Positions 34,269-43,653 of a stretch of DNA of 64,000 nt are shown one piece after another. The notes below the pieces were generated by a model, which was not told the DNA's origin, searched no databases, and saw nothing but the letters and a program-made list of their open reading frames with translations. The stretch spans positions 558,001 through 622,000 of the forward strand of contig NZ_JAUSSF010000001.1 in NCBI RefSeq assembly GCF_030812195.1, written 5' to 3'. Source of the stretch: Chryseobacterium lathyri (lineage in GTDB: Bacteria > Bacteroidota > Bacteroidia > Flavobacteriales > Weeksellaceae). Every line of letters starts with the position of its first letter. The stretch's first letter is position 1. The position numbers and the translations under genes are program-made.

Positions 34269-34658
34269 ATGAAGCAAACCAGAAATACCCAGGCTAAAAC
34301 TGAAATTTTAAATGTCATTAATCATTCTGACATAGCTCTTTCACAATCAGATATTCAGAAAAAGCTGGGTGATTTATGCAATAGAGTCACGATTTACAGA
34401 GTGCTTGAAAGACTTGAAAATGAGGGCCTCATTCATAAAATTATTAATATTGACGGGGTTGTGAATTTCGCAAAATGCAGTGGAAAATGTAATGCAGGAA
34501 AGCATTTTCACAATCATATTCATTTCAACTGTAAAGAATGCCATTCAGTGACCTGCATTGAAAATGTGGTTCCTGATATCAGGCTACCAACGGACTTTAT
34601 AGCACAGGAATATAATTTTATAGTAAGCGGAATATGTCCGAAATGTTCCAAAATATAA
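34269..34658 (+). CDS. Fur-family metalloregulator
   Basis: The 129-residue protein has the N-terminal winged helix (IALSQSDIQKKLGDLCNRVT, IYRVLERLENEGLI) and a metal-binding C-terminal half: HFHNHIHFNCKECHSVTC and a closing GICPKCSKI, giving two CxxC pairs for structural zinc. Whether it senses Zn (Zur), Fe (Fur) or peroxide (PerR) is not settled by the sequence; the partner MerC and the palindromes favour a Zur-like role. Confidence 0.87.
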   Translation: MKQTRNTQAKTEILNVINHSDIALSQSDIQKKLGDLCNRVTIYRVLERLENEGLIHKIINIDGVVNFAKCSGKCNAGKHFHNHIHFNCKECHSVTCIENVVPDIRLPTDFIAQEYNFIVSGICPKCSKI

Positions 34659-34806
34659 AATCTTGTGCAGCACCGCCTGATCGCCTGCTTGCTTTCCGGA
34701 TGTTTATAAAGTTCAGGATCAGTTTTTTTCCTGTACCTTAAGCAGATTATGTTTGGTAAAGCAAATAAAAGTACTATTTTTATTTTCATAAAAGAAAACA
34801 CCAATT

Positions 34807-35295
34807 ATGCCGACTGAAGCTTCCCACAAGCTGATTCCGATGACAGATTTTGTTATTGAGTACTATTCTAACGAAGGATATGCTGATCTTCAGACATTAC
34901 GTCTGATGAAAAACTATGCTAATTTTCTAAGACGTCCATTGACGCTTGGAATGTTTGTTCCCGTAGGCCAAGAAGGAAATGTATTAAAAGAACCCAAGAA
35001 CTATACTTCCTGGAAATCACTTGATCATAATGCTGTAAAAAGAAATACTTCCGGATTTGAAGAATATACCGAATATCAGAACGCAGAAAAGAACTGTCTG
35101 TTTGAAGGCTTTATCATTGCCTATAATGGATATTCCGTGGTAAGAATTGTAGCTTCCTATGATGAGGCAGTTGAGCTGTCTTTTAATAAAAGCGATCTGA
35201 TGTCATCTGCATTTTCAGATATTGAATCACTGACTGTTTTTAATGATATTTATCTGACGGTTAATGCTTTGGATTCTATCGGGATCAAAAAATAA
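34807..35295 (+). CDS. Hypothetical protein (162 aa)
   Basis: The soluble alpha/beta protein has no signal peptide. Segments such as TLGMFVPVGQEGNVLKEP and FEGFIIAYNGYSVVRIVASY look conserved, but I do not recognise a family. It is convergent with the NUDIX gene (2 bp apart) and probably monocistronic. Confidence 0.7.
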   Translation: MPTEASHKLIPMTDFVIEYYSNEGYADLQTLRLMKNYANFLRRPLTLGMFVPVGQEGNVLKEPKNYTSWKSLDHNAVKRNTSGFEEYTEYQNAEKNCLFEGFIIAYNGYSVVRIVASYDEAVELSFNKSDLMSSAFSDIESLTVFNDIYLTVNALDSIGIKK

Positions 35296-35297
35296 GC

Positions 35298-35762
35298 TTA
35301 TTTCACTTCGTTCAGTATTTTTTCCAGTTCGTCTATAAAAGCTGCCTGCGCAGGATTGATCCTTCTCTTAGCTTCTGCTGATTCAAACCATTCCCATTGA
35401 TCTACCTCAGGAATTTCGATCATTTTGGAAGATCTTGGAGGCCATTCCATCTGTAATGTATTGCTGTAAAGCCCTGATGTATCAAGATCACTCTCCAAAG
35501 CCCATGCATAAACAGTTTTACCGCCTTTCTGTTTAACAGGTGATAAAGCGGTAAATTTTCCTTGTATGGTTTGGCCAGTTTCCTCTTTAAACTCAATTAA
35601 AGCCCGTTCCAGAGGATCTTCATCAGGAACAATCTCACCTTTTGGGATAGACCATGCACCTGCATCTTTATTTTTCCAATACGGACCGCCCGGATGAACC
35701 AGAAAATAATACTGACTGTTCTTTTCTCTTTTAAATAGCAAAATGCCGGCACTTGTTTTCAT
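35298..35762 (-). CDS. NUDIX hydrolase (Ap4A-type)
   Basis: The 154-residue protein has the Nudix box PKGEIVPDEDPLERALIEF followed by KEETG, giving G-x5-E-x7-(R)E-x-x-E-E-x-G with a slight variation. It opens with SAGILLFKR and KDAGAWSIP as in diadenosine-tetraphosphate-type Nudix enzymes. It hydrolyses a nucleoside-diphosphate-linked compound; the substrate is undetermined. Confidence 0.88.
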   Translation of the reverse strand: MKTSAGILLFKREKNSQYYFLVHPGGPYWKNKDAGAWSIPKGEIVPDEDPLERALIEFKEETGQTIQGKFTALSPVKQKGGKTVYAWALESDLDTSGLYSNTLQMEWPPRSSKMIEIPEVDQWEWFESAEAKRRINPAQAAFIDELEKILNEVK

Positions 35763-35971
35763 AGCCTTAAGATAAGGTATTTTTAAATTCCCTGCGTGCT
35801 TATAAATGCTTTGCTCATAAACAATTTAATACTTTCTGCAATACTATGATTATCTATTTTTATTTCTTCAGATAAATATTATAGGTACCACATTTTGAAT
35901 ACTATTGAGGATTTTCTTCATAAAGGCATAGAATATGTATTGAATAAAGAGAATAACATTAAAAAATTTAA

Positions 35972-36142
<171 letters not shown>

Positions 36143-36175
36143 TAATGATTAGAGTCTTTATTGAATAACAAATGA

Positions 36176-36210
36176 AAACAGGTCAGAAAATCATTTCTGA
36201 CCTGTTTTTT
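36176..36210. terminator. Strong hairpin after the lmo0937-type gene
   Basis: AAACAGGTCAGAAA and its complement form a 14-bp perfect stem (36176-36207) with a 4-base loop and a T tract. It ends the small membrane protein transcript. Confidence 0.9.
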
Positions 36211-36310
36211 GATTTTAATAATATTTGATGACAGAATCTTCAGATTTACATCTGAAATATTTATATATTTATTATAGGATATACAATGTAAATAAAAGCA
36301 ATTCAATACA

Positions 36311-37969
36311 ATGGAAGAAAAATTCCAGCCTGATGTTATTATTGTGGGAACAGGATTAGCAGGATTGACTGCTGCTATGGAAATTACCGATGCCGGAAAA
36401 AAAGTACTTCTCTTGGATCAGGAAACTGAACAGAATATTGGTGGGCAGGCATTCTGGTCATTCGGTGGCCTGTTTCTGATCAATTCACCACAGCAGCGGA
36501 AAATGGGAATTAAAGATTCTTATGAGTTGGCTCTTCAGGATTGGAAAGGAACGGCTGGCTTTGACCGTCCGGAAGATTACTGGCCCAGAAAATGGGCAGA
36601 AGCCTATTTGAAATTTGCAGCCTATGAAAAATACGCCTATGTTTCTAAACTGGGGATCAAATTTATGTTTATGGTAGGTTGGGCTGAACGTGGAGACGGA
36701 TCAGCAACCGGTCACGGAAACTCTGTGCCTCGCTTCCATGTCAGCTGGGGAACCGGGACAGGAGTTGTGAAGCCTTTTGTAGATAAAGCTTATGAGGCAA
36801 AAAGAAAAGGTCTTTTAAAGATGAAATTCAGGCATAGAGTGACTGAACTGATCATTGAAAATGGCAAAACTCAAGGCCTAAAGGGTGAAATCCTCGAAAA
36901 TGATGATAAAGAAAGAGGTGCTGCTACCAACAGGAACGTGATTTCACAGTTTGAATACCATGCAACTCATATCATCATCGCATCAGGCGGTATAGGAGCC
37001 AATCATGAGCTGGTACGAAAGAACTGGCCGAAAAGATTGGGAAAAGCTCCGGACAATATGGTTTGCGGTGTGCCTGCCTATGTGGATGGAAAAATGATCG
37101 GTGTTGCAGAAAACTGTGGAGCACACATCATTAACCCTGACAGAATGTGGCATTATACAGAAGGAATACAGAACTGGAACCCAATATGGCCGAAACATGG
37201 GATCAGAATACTGCCGGGGCCATCCTCTTTATGGTTTGACGCGAAGGGAAACCGCTTCCCCGCTCCTTTTCTGCCGGGATTTGATACTCTTGGAACTCTG
37301 AAGCATATACAGGAAACAGGATTTTCTTACTCCTGGTTTATTCTGACCCAAAAAATCATTAAAAAAGAATTTGTTCTTTCCGGATCAGAGCAGAATCCGG
37401 ATATTACCAATAAAGATTATGTCCTTTTTCTGAGAAGGATTTTTGGGAAAAAAGCACCGGGACCTGTGGAAGCTTTTAAAGAACATGGAAAAGATTTTAT
37501 TGTTTCAGATGATCTGAAGAACCTGGTGGAAAAGATGAACGAACTGTCTGGATCTAAACTTTTGAACTATGAAAAAATTAAAGTACAGATCGAAGCCAGG
37601 GACAGGGAACTGGACAATAAATATTCAAAAGACACGCAGGTCAATTATATCAGGAATACAAGAAATTATTTAGGGGACAAACTTGGACGGGTTGCAGCCC
37701 CGCATAAAATATTGGATCCTAAGAATGGCCCTCTGATTGCTGTACGGCTCAATATTCTTACCCGGAAAACATTAGGCGGTATTAAAACGAATCTTAACGG
37801 GCAGGTTTTAAGAGATGATGATACGGTGATTGACGGACTTTATGCAGCAGGAGAAGCTGCCGGCTTTGGCGGTGGTGGAATGCATGGCTATCGTGCGTTA
37901 GAAGGAACATTTCTTGGGGGTTGCATTTTTTCGGGAATGAAAGCAGGAAAATATATAGCAGGACTTTAA
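36311..37969 (+). CDS. FAD-binding dehydrogenase (fumarate reductase / KstD-like flavoprotein)
   Basis: The 552-residue protein starts with an FAD motif (VIIVGTGLAGLTAAMEI, LLDQETEQNIGGQAFWS) and ends with GLYAAGEAAGFGGGGMHGYR and LGGCIFSGMKAGKYIAGL, which close the FAD site. The middle is a substrate-binding cap. This matches soluble FAD-binding dehydrogenases related to 3-ketosteroid-1-dehydrogenase and fumarate reductase flavoproteins. It has no signal peptide. The next gene, an SDR, may be coupled. Confidence 0.88.
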   Translation: MEEKFQPDVIIVGTGLAGLTAAMEITDAGKKVLLLDQETEQNIGGQAFWSFGGLFLINSPQQRKMGIKDSYELALQDWKGTAGFDRPEDYWPRKWAEAYLKFAAYEKYAYVSKLGIKFMFMVGWAERGDGSATGHGNSVPRFHVSWGTGTGVVKPFVDKAYEAKRKGLLKMKFRHRVTELIIENGKTQGLKGEILENDDKERGAATNRNVISQFEYHATHIIIASGGIGANHELVRKNWPKRLGKAPDNMVCGVPAYVDGKMIGVAENCGAHIINPDRMWHYTEGIQNWNPIWPKHGIRILPGPSSLWFDAKGNRFPAPFLPGFDTLGTLKHIQETGFSYSWFILTQKIIKKEFVLSGSEQNPDITNKDYVLFLRRIFGKKAPGPVEAFKEHGKDFIVSDDLKNLVEKMNELSGSKLLNYEKIKVQIEARDRELDNKYSKDTQVNYIRNTRNYLGDKLGRVAAPHKILDPKNGPLIAVRLNILTRKTLGGIKTNLNGQVLRDDDTVIDGLYAAGEAAGFGGGGMHGYRALEGTFLGGCIFSGMKAGKYIAGL

Positions 37970-38036
37970 ATGCCAACACCAACAGTGAATTCTTTTCTGG
38001 GTGAATAGTTCATTTTAAATAGTAAATAAAACAAAA

Positions 38037-38840
38037 GTGAATACTTATTTTGATAATAAAGTGGTTTGGGTTACGGGAGCTTCATCAGGAATCGGGGAAG
38101 CTCTGGTGAAAGAACTGGCGGTGAAAAGCAGTGCGAAAATTATCCTTTCATCAAGGAATAAAGATCAGTTGAATACCGTTGTCCAAAAGGCAGGTTTGGA
38201 TGCGAACCGTTTTTTTGTACTGCCTTTGGATTTGGAAGAGTATAAAAAAATGCCGGATATCGTGGCAGAAGCCATAGAAAAATTTGGAAAGATTGATATT
38301 CTGATTAATAATGCGGGGCTGTCTCAGCGTTCTCTGGCAATAGAAACTGATATAGAAGTTGATAAACGCTTAATGGATATTGATTTTATAGGAACTATAG
38401 CTCTTACAAAATCTTTGCTTCCCTATATGATCAGGAACGGCGGCGGGCATATTGCTGTAGTCTCCAGCCTGATGGGGATTTTCGGAGCTCCGATGCGAAG
38501 CAGTTATGCAGCCGCAAAGCATGCGCTCCATGGTTTTTTTGATTCGCTGCGTGCTGAATTATATACTAAAAAAATTATAGTAACCATCATCTGTCCCGGC
38601 TTTGTACAGACTAATATTTCTATAAATGCATTAACAGGAAACGGTTCTCTGCAGGGAACTATGGACGATGCTACGAATGAAGGAATGCCTGCAGATGTGT
38701 TTGCAAGAAAAATGCTTGCAGCTATAGGAAAAAAGAAATATCAGGTATCTATAGGTGGTAAAGAAGTAGCGGGAACCTATCTTAAAAGGTTCTTTCCTTC
38801 CCTTCTGGCGAAGATTGTCCGTAAGGCAAAAGTGGTTTAG
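38037..38840 (+). CDS. SDR family oxidoreductase
   Basis: The 267-residue protein (GTG start) has the Rossmann motif VWVTGASSGIGEALV, NNAGLSQRSLA, and the catalytic Ser-Tyr-Lys set in VSSLMGIFG and SSYAAAKHALHGF. It resembles DHRS7-type SDRs with a C-terminal tail (YLKRFFPSLLAKIVRKAKVV). It lies 67 bp after the FAD dehydrogenase, so both may act on one pathway. Confidence 0.88.
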   Translation: MNTYFDNKVVWVTGASSGIGEALVKELAVKSSAKIILSSRNKDQLNTVVQKAGLDANRFFVLPLDLEEYKKMPDIVAEAIEKFGKIDILINNAGLSQRSLAIETDIEVDKRLMDIDFIGTIALTKSLLPYMIRNGGGHIAVVSSLMGIFGAPMRSSYAAAKHALHGFFDSLRAELYTKKIIVTIICPGFVQTNISINALTGNGSLQGTMDDATNEGMPADVFARKMLAAIGKKKYQVSIGGKEVAGTYLKRFFPSLLAKIVRKAKVV

Positions 38841-38849
38841 CCAAATACA

Positions 38850-38880
38850 AAAAACCTCCCGTAAAGAGAGGTTTATTTTT
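38850..38880. terminator. Bidirectional terminator
   Basis: AAACCTC and GAGGTTT form a stem with an A tract before and T tract after. It separates the SDR gene (plus) from the aldo/keto reductase gene (minus). Confidence 0.8.
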
Positions 38881-38919
38881 ATATCTGACTGGAAATAAAG
38901 TTAATAATCTAAATTTGTT

Positions 38920-39912
38920 TTAAGATTCAGGAACCTGCGCTTTTTCATAGATTAGTCCTTCAGATTTCAGTTCATTCCAAAAGTCAGCCGGAATAGTGGC
39001 ATTAAGGCCTTCCATATTATCTTTAACCTGTTCTGGCCTGCTGGCTCCGGGGATAATAGAAACAAATTCATCTGAAGCCAAAACGAATTGAACCGCAGCA
39101 TGTACAATATCCGTATTATATTTTTGAGCAATAGCCGCTATTGCAGCACGTTTTTCAGCCATTCCTTTTGGAATTACATCCTTATAATTGTATCTTTCTC
39201 TTCCTGCAATATATCCGGAATTATATCCAGCACCGGAAACCAGTTTTACTCCTGCTTTTTTAACAGCCGGAAGCAGTCTGTCAACAGCCTCTTCATGTTC
39301 CAGAATAGAATATTGTGTTGCGGAAAGGCAGATATCAGGATCAGCAGAATCAATACAATCTAAAATAGGTTCAATTTTATTCACTCCCATTCCCCATGCC
39401 CGGATAACTCCCTGGTCCCGTAGTTCGGAAAGAATTTTAAATGCTCCTTTCTTTGCCTGTTCCAGAAAATAAGGATAGCGGTCCCCTACCTGATCTTCAG
39501 ACAGATCATGAATATAAACGATATCAATATAAGCCAGCCCTGTTCTCTGCAGACTGCTTTCTATAGACTTTTTGACTCCATCTGCTGTATAATCGTGTTT
39601 AAAATCATAATTCAGCGGTTTTTTCCACATTGTAGGCGGAACTTCTGATTCAGGAACTTCATGAAACAGTCTTCCTACTTTAGTTGAAAATATAAAATCG
39701 TTTCTATCTTTGTCTTTCAGGACGTCTCCGAATCTTTTTTCACTTTTTGTAAGGCCATACCAGGGAGATGTATCATAATAACGGATCCCAAGATCCCAGG
39801 CAGTCTGAAGTATTTTATAAGATTCTTCCTCACTTATATTTTCGAAGGCAGTTCCTATCGCTACCCCGCCTATTCCTAACCTGTGATTTTCTGTTAAAAC
39901 GTCTGTTTTCAT
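38920..39912 (-). CDS. Aldo/keto reductase (aldose dehydrogenase-like)
   Basis: The start is set at MKTDVLTENHRLGIGG (39912). The 330-residue protein has RYYDTSPWYGLTKSEKRFGD with the catalytic Asp-Tyr, AYIDIVYIHDLSED, and a late DEFVSIIPGASRPEQVKDNM. It resembles D-threo-aldose 1-dehydrogenases and L-fucose dehydrogenases. It is monocistronic. Confidence 0.87.
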   Translation of the reverse strand: MKTDVLTENHRLGIGGVAIGTAFENISEEESYKILQTAWDLGIRYYDTSPWYGLTKSEKRFGDVLKDKDRNDFIFSTKVGRLFHEVPESEVPPTMWKKPLNYDFKHDYTADGVKKSIESSLQRTGLAYIDIVYIHDLSEDQVGDRYPYFLEQAKKGAFKILSELRDQGVIRAWGMGVNKIEPILDCIDSADPDICLSATQYSILEHEEAVDRLLPAVKKAGVKLVSGAGYNSGYIAGRERYNYKDVIPKGMAEKRAAIAAIAQKYNTDIVHAAVQFVLASDEFVSIIPGASRPEQVKDNMEGLNATIPADFWNELKSEGLIYEKAQVPES

Positions 39913-39982
39913 ATGATTGCATTTAAGTGTTGGTAAGAAGTAAGATGCAAACATCGTGCAGAGTACAAGTAAAGGATATAAA

Positions 39983-40010
39983 AAATAACCTCTTATTTAG
40001 GAGGTTATTT
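39983..40010 (-). terminator. Terminator of the three-gene surface-protein cluster
   Basis: AAATAACCTC and GAGGTTATTT form a 10-bp stem; on the minus strand it is followed by a T-rich stretch. It ends the transcript of the three paralogous genes. Confidence 0.75.
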
Positions 40011-40054
40011 TACTTTTTCTGGTATAGTTTATTGTTTTGAGCAAAAAAGAGACA

Positions 40055-40951
40055 TTACTGCTCAACAATCGTTAAAACATTATAGCCTCCCGTATTGAGA
40101 AGAGGACGTTTGTCCGGGTCCCACGATACATTGATCCATACAAAAGGTCTTAGTTTGTCACCTGCATTCAGATACAGGCTTGCAGTACAGGCAGATCCTA
40201 CTATCACAGCATTAGGAGCATTTCCTGTATCCTGAGGATAACCATTATTGGTTTTTATCCTCTGTATAACCGCATTGGAAGAATTTCTTACTTCCCAGAT
40301 TGCCTCTGTCTGGTTCTGTCCAAAACTGGTATTAACCTGACTTGGTGCAAGGGCAAAAGTAAAAGTAGCATAATATACGCCCGATCTCGGAGCAATAAAT
40401 TCCCCTGTAGCAGGATCAAAATTGGTTCTTGGCTGCCCGGAATCCGAATCCAGTTTTTCTGCCCATGAAGTGAGATAAGCAGAAGATCTTCCGGGAATTC
40501 CGTCTGTATAATTTCCTACAGGCCACAAACCGGTTTCAAAAACAGTGGAATTATTATTCGTTTTCTCGGCCATCACCACAATTCTCGGTTTTCCGTATGG
40601 CAGAATAGGAATCCATACCGTTCCATCGGAATATTCTATATATCCCTGAACTCCGATAGCTGGGTTTGGATTGTAACGCATGGCTCCAGCTCCGGCTTCA
40701 GCTGCAGTTTGATTTGTCATTCCTATAGCCATGGAACCATTGGCCCCGTTTCTTAGGTCAATCGCCATTTTTGGGGCAGCTACTCCAACCCCTATTTTTC
40801 CGGTTTTATCAATAATGACTTTTTCAGTAGTATTAATTTCAATGGAATTCGCCGGGCTCGGATTATTAATACCAATACCTATCTGGGCTAAAATTAAATT
40901 TGGGAGGAGTCCCAGACCCAGGAATAATATATTTTTTTTATTTAATTTCAT
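40055..40951 (-). CDS. Exported surface protein with C1q/TNF-like C-terminal domain (paralogue 3)
   Basis: The 298-residue protein has a signal peptide (...PNLILAQ) and then IGIGINNPSPANSIEINTTE. Next comes VIIDKTGKIGVGVAAPKMAI, a short repeat typical of tail-fibre or adhesin stalks, and a C-terminal jelly-roll region with the FIAPRSGVYYATFTFALA motif. It belongs to a tandem set of three, 10 bp from its neighbour. Likely role: cell-surface trimeric protein; ligand unknown. Confidence 0.8.
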   Translation of the reverse strand: MKLNKKNILFLGLGLLPNLILAQIGIGINNPSPANSIEINTTEKVIIDKTGKIGVGVAAPKMAIDLRNGANGSMAIGMTNQTAAEAGAGAMRYNPNPAIGVQGYIEYSDGTVWIPILPYGKPRIVVMAEKTNNNSTVFETGLWPVGNYTDGIPGRSSAYLTSWAEKLDSDSGQPRTNFDPATGEFIAPRSGVYYATFTFALAPSQVNTSFGQNQTEAIWEVRNSSNAVIQRIKTNNGYPQDTGNAPNAVIVGSACTASLYLNAGDKLRPFVWINVSWDPDKRPLLNTGGYNVLTIVEQ

Positions 40952-40961
40952 CTTTGTTAGT

Positions 40962-41786
40962 TTATAATTCGTAAATACTGATACTGTTATTGGTTCCGGT
41001 GTTGGCGGTATTTATGCTTCTGTTGCCTCCGAAATTGTGGAATACCTTAAATTGGATTGTATTTCCTGCTGACAAATTAAAAATGGCTGTACAGTTACCT
41101 CCGACAATATTATTGACGGTATTAACGTCCCATGCCGGATATGAGTTTACACTTCTGTACGTCTGGATATTATTAGTAGCAGTATTACTTTCAATAATGG
41201 TTTCTATCCTTGAGTTCTGGGCGATATTCCCATCAGCTAAAGTAATGCTGAAAGAAACGATATAAAATCCGTTTCTGGGCGCAGTAAATGTAGTACCATT
41301 GAAATTAGACTGGGAATCTGTAACTACACTCCATCCGTTTACAAGGGTTGTAGCATTATTTGTTAAAGCCAGTGAACTGTTGTTATTTGCCAGTACCACT
41401 GCTTTAGGTGGTAAGGCCATAGGAAGGCTATGCCAGGATACACCATCAGAATACTGGATGATATTTCCGTTACTGTAACGGATAGCTCCACCACCGGCAG
41501 CCGCAGCAGTTTGTGTACTTGTTCCCAACCCGATAATACCTTTCTGATCAGCAGAGCGGACATCTACTTTTGTTTTGGGATTTAGCAGACCCACTCCTAG
41601 TTTGCCATCGGAGGTTACTACTATATCATTCAATATCTGAGGTGCAGAAGGCGGGACACTGCTGTTATCTTTTGCACCGTCTATATGAAATGTCTGCATT
41701 GGATCTTTGGTAAAGATACCCGTCTGGGCCTGTATAAAGAATGACAGGAAAAAAAACAGTAATTTATATAAATTTTTAATTTTCAT
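40962..41786 (-). CDS. Exported surface protein with C1q/TNF-like C-terminal domain (paralogue 2)
   Basis: The 274-residue protein has a signal peptide (...LSFFIQAQ), a head segment with TFHIDGAKDN, a VTSDGKLGVGLLNPKTKVDV stalk motif, and the C-terminal FTAPRNGFYIVSFSITLADG domain. It is the middle gene of the tandem set and closely resembles its neighbours in order of motifs. It is separated by 12 bp from the upstream gene. Confidence 0.8.
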   Translation of the reverse strand: MKIKNLYKLLFFFLSFFIQAQTGIFTKDPMQTFHIDGAKDNSSVPPSAPQILNDIVVTSDGKLGVGLLNPKTKVDVRSADQKGIIGLGTSTQTAAAAGGGAIRYSNGNIIQYSDGVSWHSLPMALPPKAVVLANNNSSLALTNNATTLVNGWSVVTDSQSNFNGTTFTAPRNGFYIVSFSITLADGNIAQNSRIETIIESNTATNNIQTYRSVNSYPAWDVNTVNNIVGGNCTAIFNLSAGNTIQFKVFHNFGGNRSINTANTGTNNSISIYEL

Positions 41787-41798
41787 TTTGTGTACTTT

Positions 41799-42626
41799 TT
41801 AATTTTCAATAATGGTCAGATTGTTAAAGCCTGCATCTGGATGGGTCCAGTCTGCATTTGCTCTTAAAGCTCTTGCTCCGGAACCTGTGATGTTCTGATT
41901 AAGCTGTGGGCGTACGGTCTGGTTGGCAGTTAAACTTACGGTAATGGCGGCAGATCCTCCTACCTGGGCATCTTCATTGCTCCGGGCAAAGGTTTTGTAA
42001 GAACGGGCAAGTATAGAAGCTGTACTTGGGCTGTAAAACTGGCTGGTGACTTCAGAGGAACTGGCTACCGAACCGGAAACAAAATTATACGTCATTAAAA
42101 ACGTGTAAACACCGGCTCTAGGTGCGGTAAAAATTCCTGTAATAGGATCAAAACTGTTGGACAGATCTCTGACCTCGTTCCATCCGGTAATATTTACATC
42201 AGAATTGTACGCAACAGAGAAGGGGTTTGTCATTCTGGCAACCACTACAGCTTTAGTGGGCAGGATAATTGCTGCTTCCCAGACATTTCCGTCAGATACT
42301 TGAAATTTTGCCTGAGTAGGTTCATATCGCACTGCTCCAGCCCCCGCTGCATTGGCAGTCATGGTGGTGGTGCCTAGCCCTACCGCATTTTGGAGTCCGG
42401 CTGACCGCATATCAAGTTTTACAATTGGATTTAAAACTCCTGCTCCTATAAAACCGGTATTGGTAATAACCAGGTCATTGCTGATTTGGGCGGGAGTGGT
42501 CGAAGCAATATTGTCTTTTGCACCGTCTACATGCAAAGCTCCCAGCGGGTTGCTGGTATTGATTCCTATCTGTGCACCAACAAAAGATGATGCTATCAGA
42601 GCTAGGGATAGCAAGTTTTTTTTCAT
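41799..42626 (-). CDS. Exported surface protein with C1q/TNF-like C-terminal domain (paralogue 1)
   Basis: The start is set at 42626 (MKKNLLSLALIASSFVGAQ), a clean signal peptide; the upstream ATG at 42704 has none. The 275-residue protein has LHVDGAKDN, VITNTGFIGAGVLNP, KLDMRSAG and FTAPRAGVYTFLMTYNF. It is the first of three tandem paralogues that share head, stalk and C-terminal domain. A -7 element lies about 83 bp upstream of the start. Confidence 0.8.
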   Translation of the reverse strand: MKKNLLSLALIASSFVGAQIGINTSNPLGALHVDGAKDNIASTTPAQISNDLVITNTGFIGAGVLNPIVKLDMRSAGLQNAVGLGTTTMTANAAGAGAVRYEPTQAKFQVSDGNVWEAAIILPTKAVVVARMTNPFSVAYNSDVNITGWNEVRDLSNSFDPITGIFTAPRAGVYTFLMTYNFVSGSVASSSEVTSQFYSPSTASILARSYKTFARSNEDAQVGGSAAITVSLTANQTVRPQLNQNITGSGARALRANADWTHPDAGFNNLTIIEN

Positions 42627-42708
42627 TTGAATTGTGTTTTTAAAAATGTCAGTTTTAATGGAACTTCTGATATTAAAATGCCTTATTAACAAATTTGATT
42701 CCAAAATG

Positions 42709-42716
42709 CAAATTTA
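42709..42716 (-). promoter_or_regulatory. -7 promoter element TAAATTTG of the surface-protein cluster
   Basis: Exact TAnnTTTG match on the minus strand, about 83 bp before the first paralogue's ATG. The leader would be about 75 bases. Confidence 0.45.
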
Positions 42717-42885
42717 AATTTTTTTATTAATTAATGTTAGTAGATTAATGCAAAAATTGACAAATTCTTTCAGAGTAAAAAGTATGCGGTGTAATGTTTT
42801 CTGAAAAAAACACATTAGTTTTTATTTGTAAATATTTGATATTTAATTGATTGTGTTTTAAATATATTTTATCTTGCTGTATTAT

Positions 42886-43206
42886 TTAAATAAATTTCTT
42901 TTTCCAGCTAGCAATTGTATTTCTGCTTAATTTAAAATGCCGGGCCAGCTGTGCGTTATTATATCCATGTTTTTTCTGATAACTCAGTATTTCAAAAATG
43001 GATTGCTGATCGAAAAAGCGGTGCTTCTGATTAAAAATTAAGGAACTTTCATCTTCCTTATTCGTAAGAATACTGCTGCAAGCAATGACATCCAGTATTG
43101 AAAAGGTCTTTTTAGAAAGTATGGTTTTGCATGCTTCTTTTTTATCGGGATACCTTTCATTGATAAGGTCTGTATAGATTCTTTTATAATCTGGAATATT
43201 TTTCAT
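42886..43206 (-). CDS. Helix-turn-helix protein, transposase-like DNA-binding domain (106 aa)
   Basis: The C-terminal part reads NNAQLARHFKLSRNTIASW, a clear helix-turn-helix as in IS3-type orfA proteins, and the N-terminal 50 residues are basic and helical. No transposase catalytic domain is nearby. It is 18 bp downstream of another HTH gene and probably in an operon with it. Regulatory role is likely but target unknown. Confidence 0.75.
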   Translation of the reverse strand: MKNIPDYKRIYTDLINERYPDKKEACKTILSKKTFSILDVIACSSILTNKEDESSLIFNQKHRFFDQQSIFEILSYQKKHGYNNAQLARHFKLSRNTIASWKKKFI

Positions 43207-43224
43207 TGTGTTGTAATATTTTAT

Positions 43225-43653
43225 TTATCCTTTATCATATTTATGCAGCCATTTGTAAAGGGTACTTTTGGGGATTTTATATTCAGAAATTACATTGGAT
43301 TTTGTCATTTCTCCCTTTTTGATTTTATCCAGAACAAATTCTACAATTTCTTTGGTGTAAAGGCTCTTACGGAAAGCCGGGAGTGATTCCTCTGTTTTTT
43401 TCTTTTGAATATAATTCATAGAAGATTGTGGAGAATACAAAATCAGGTGTTGAGAATACAGTCTGAAAAAATCATATTGGAGAAGTTTGGACCAGCGCAG
43501 CAGAACTTCCGTGTCAAAAGCAGAAGATTCATACATTTTGGTGATATCCTTCTCATTACAGTTTAGGAATTTACATATGCGGGACATTTCTATACCGTTT
43601 TTGTCAACCTTTTCTTTTATCATTGATCCAATGTGCAGGTTTTTTAAATCCAT
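43225..43653 (-). CDS. Helix-turn-helix protein with XRE-like N-terminus (142 aa)
   Basis: The N-terminal half (GSMIKEKVDKNGIEMSRICK, DITKMYESSAFDTEVLLRWS) resembles a helix-turn-helix regulator of the XRE type. The C-terminal part (MTKSNVISEYKIPKSTLYKW) is a second helix-turn-helix. The two-HTH layout is common in Flavobacteriia and often mis-annotated as a transposase. It heads the two-gene unit. Confidence 0.75.
   Translation of the reverse strand: MDLKNLHIGSMIKEKVDKNGIEMSRICKFLNCNEKDITKMYESSAFDTEVLLRWSKLLQYDFFRLYSQHLILYSPQSSMNYIQKKKTEESLPAFRKSLYTKEIVEFVLDKIKKGEMTKSNVISEYKIPKSTLYKWLHKYDKG

Noticed and set aside
42886..43653. Insertion sequence suggested by the two transposase-like HTH proteins
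   Set aside because: No catalytic DDE domain, no terminal inverted repeats and no target duplication were seen; a regulatory pair is more likely.
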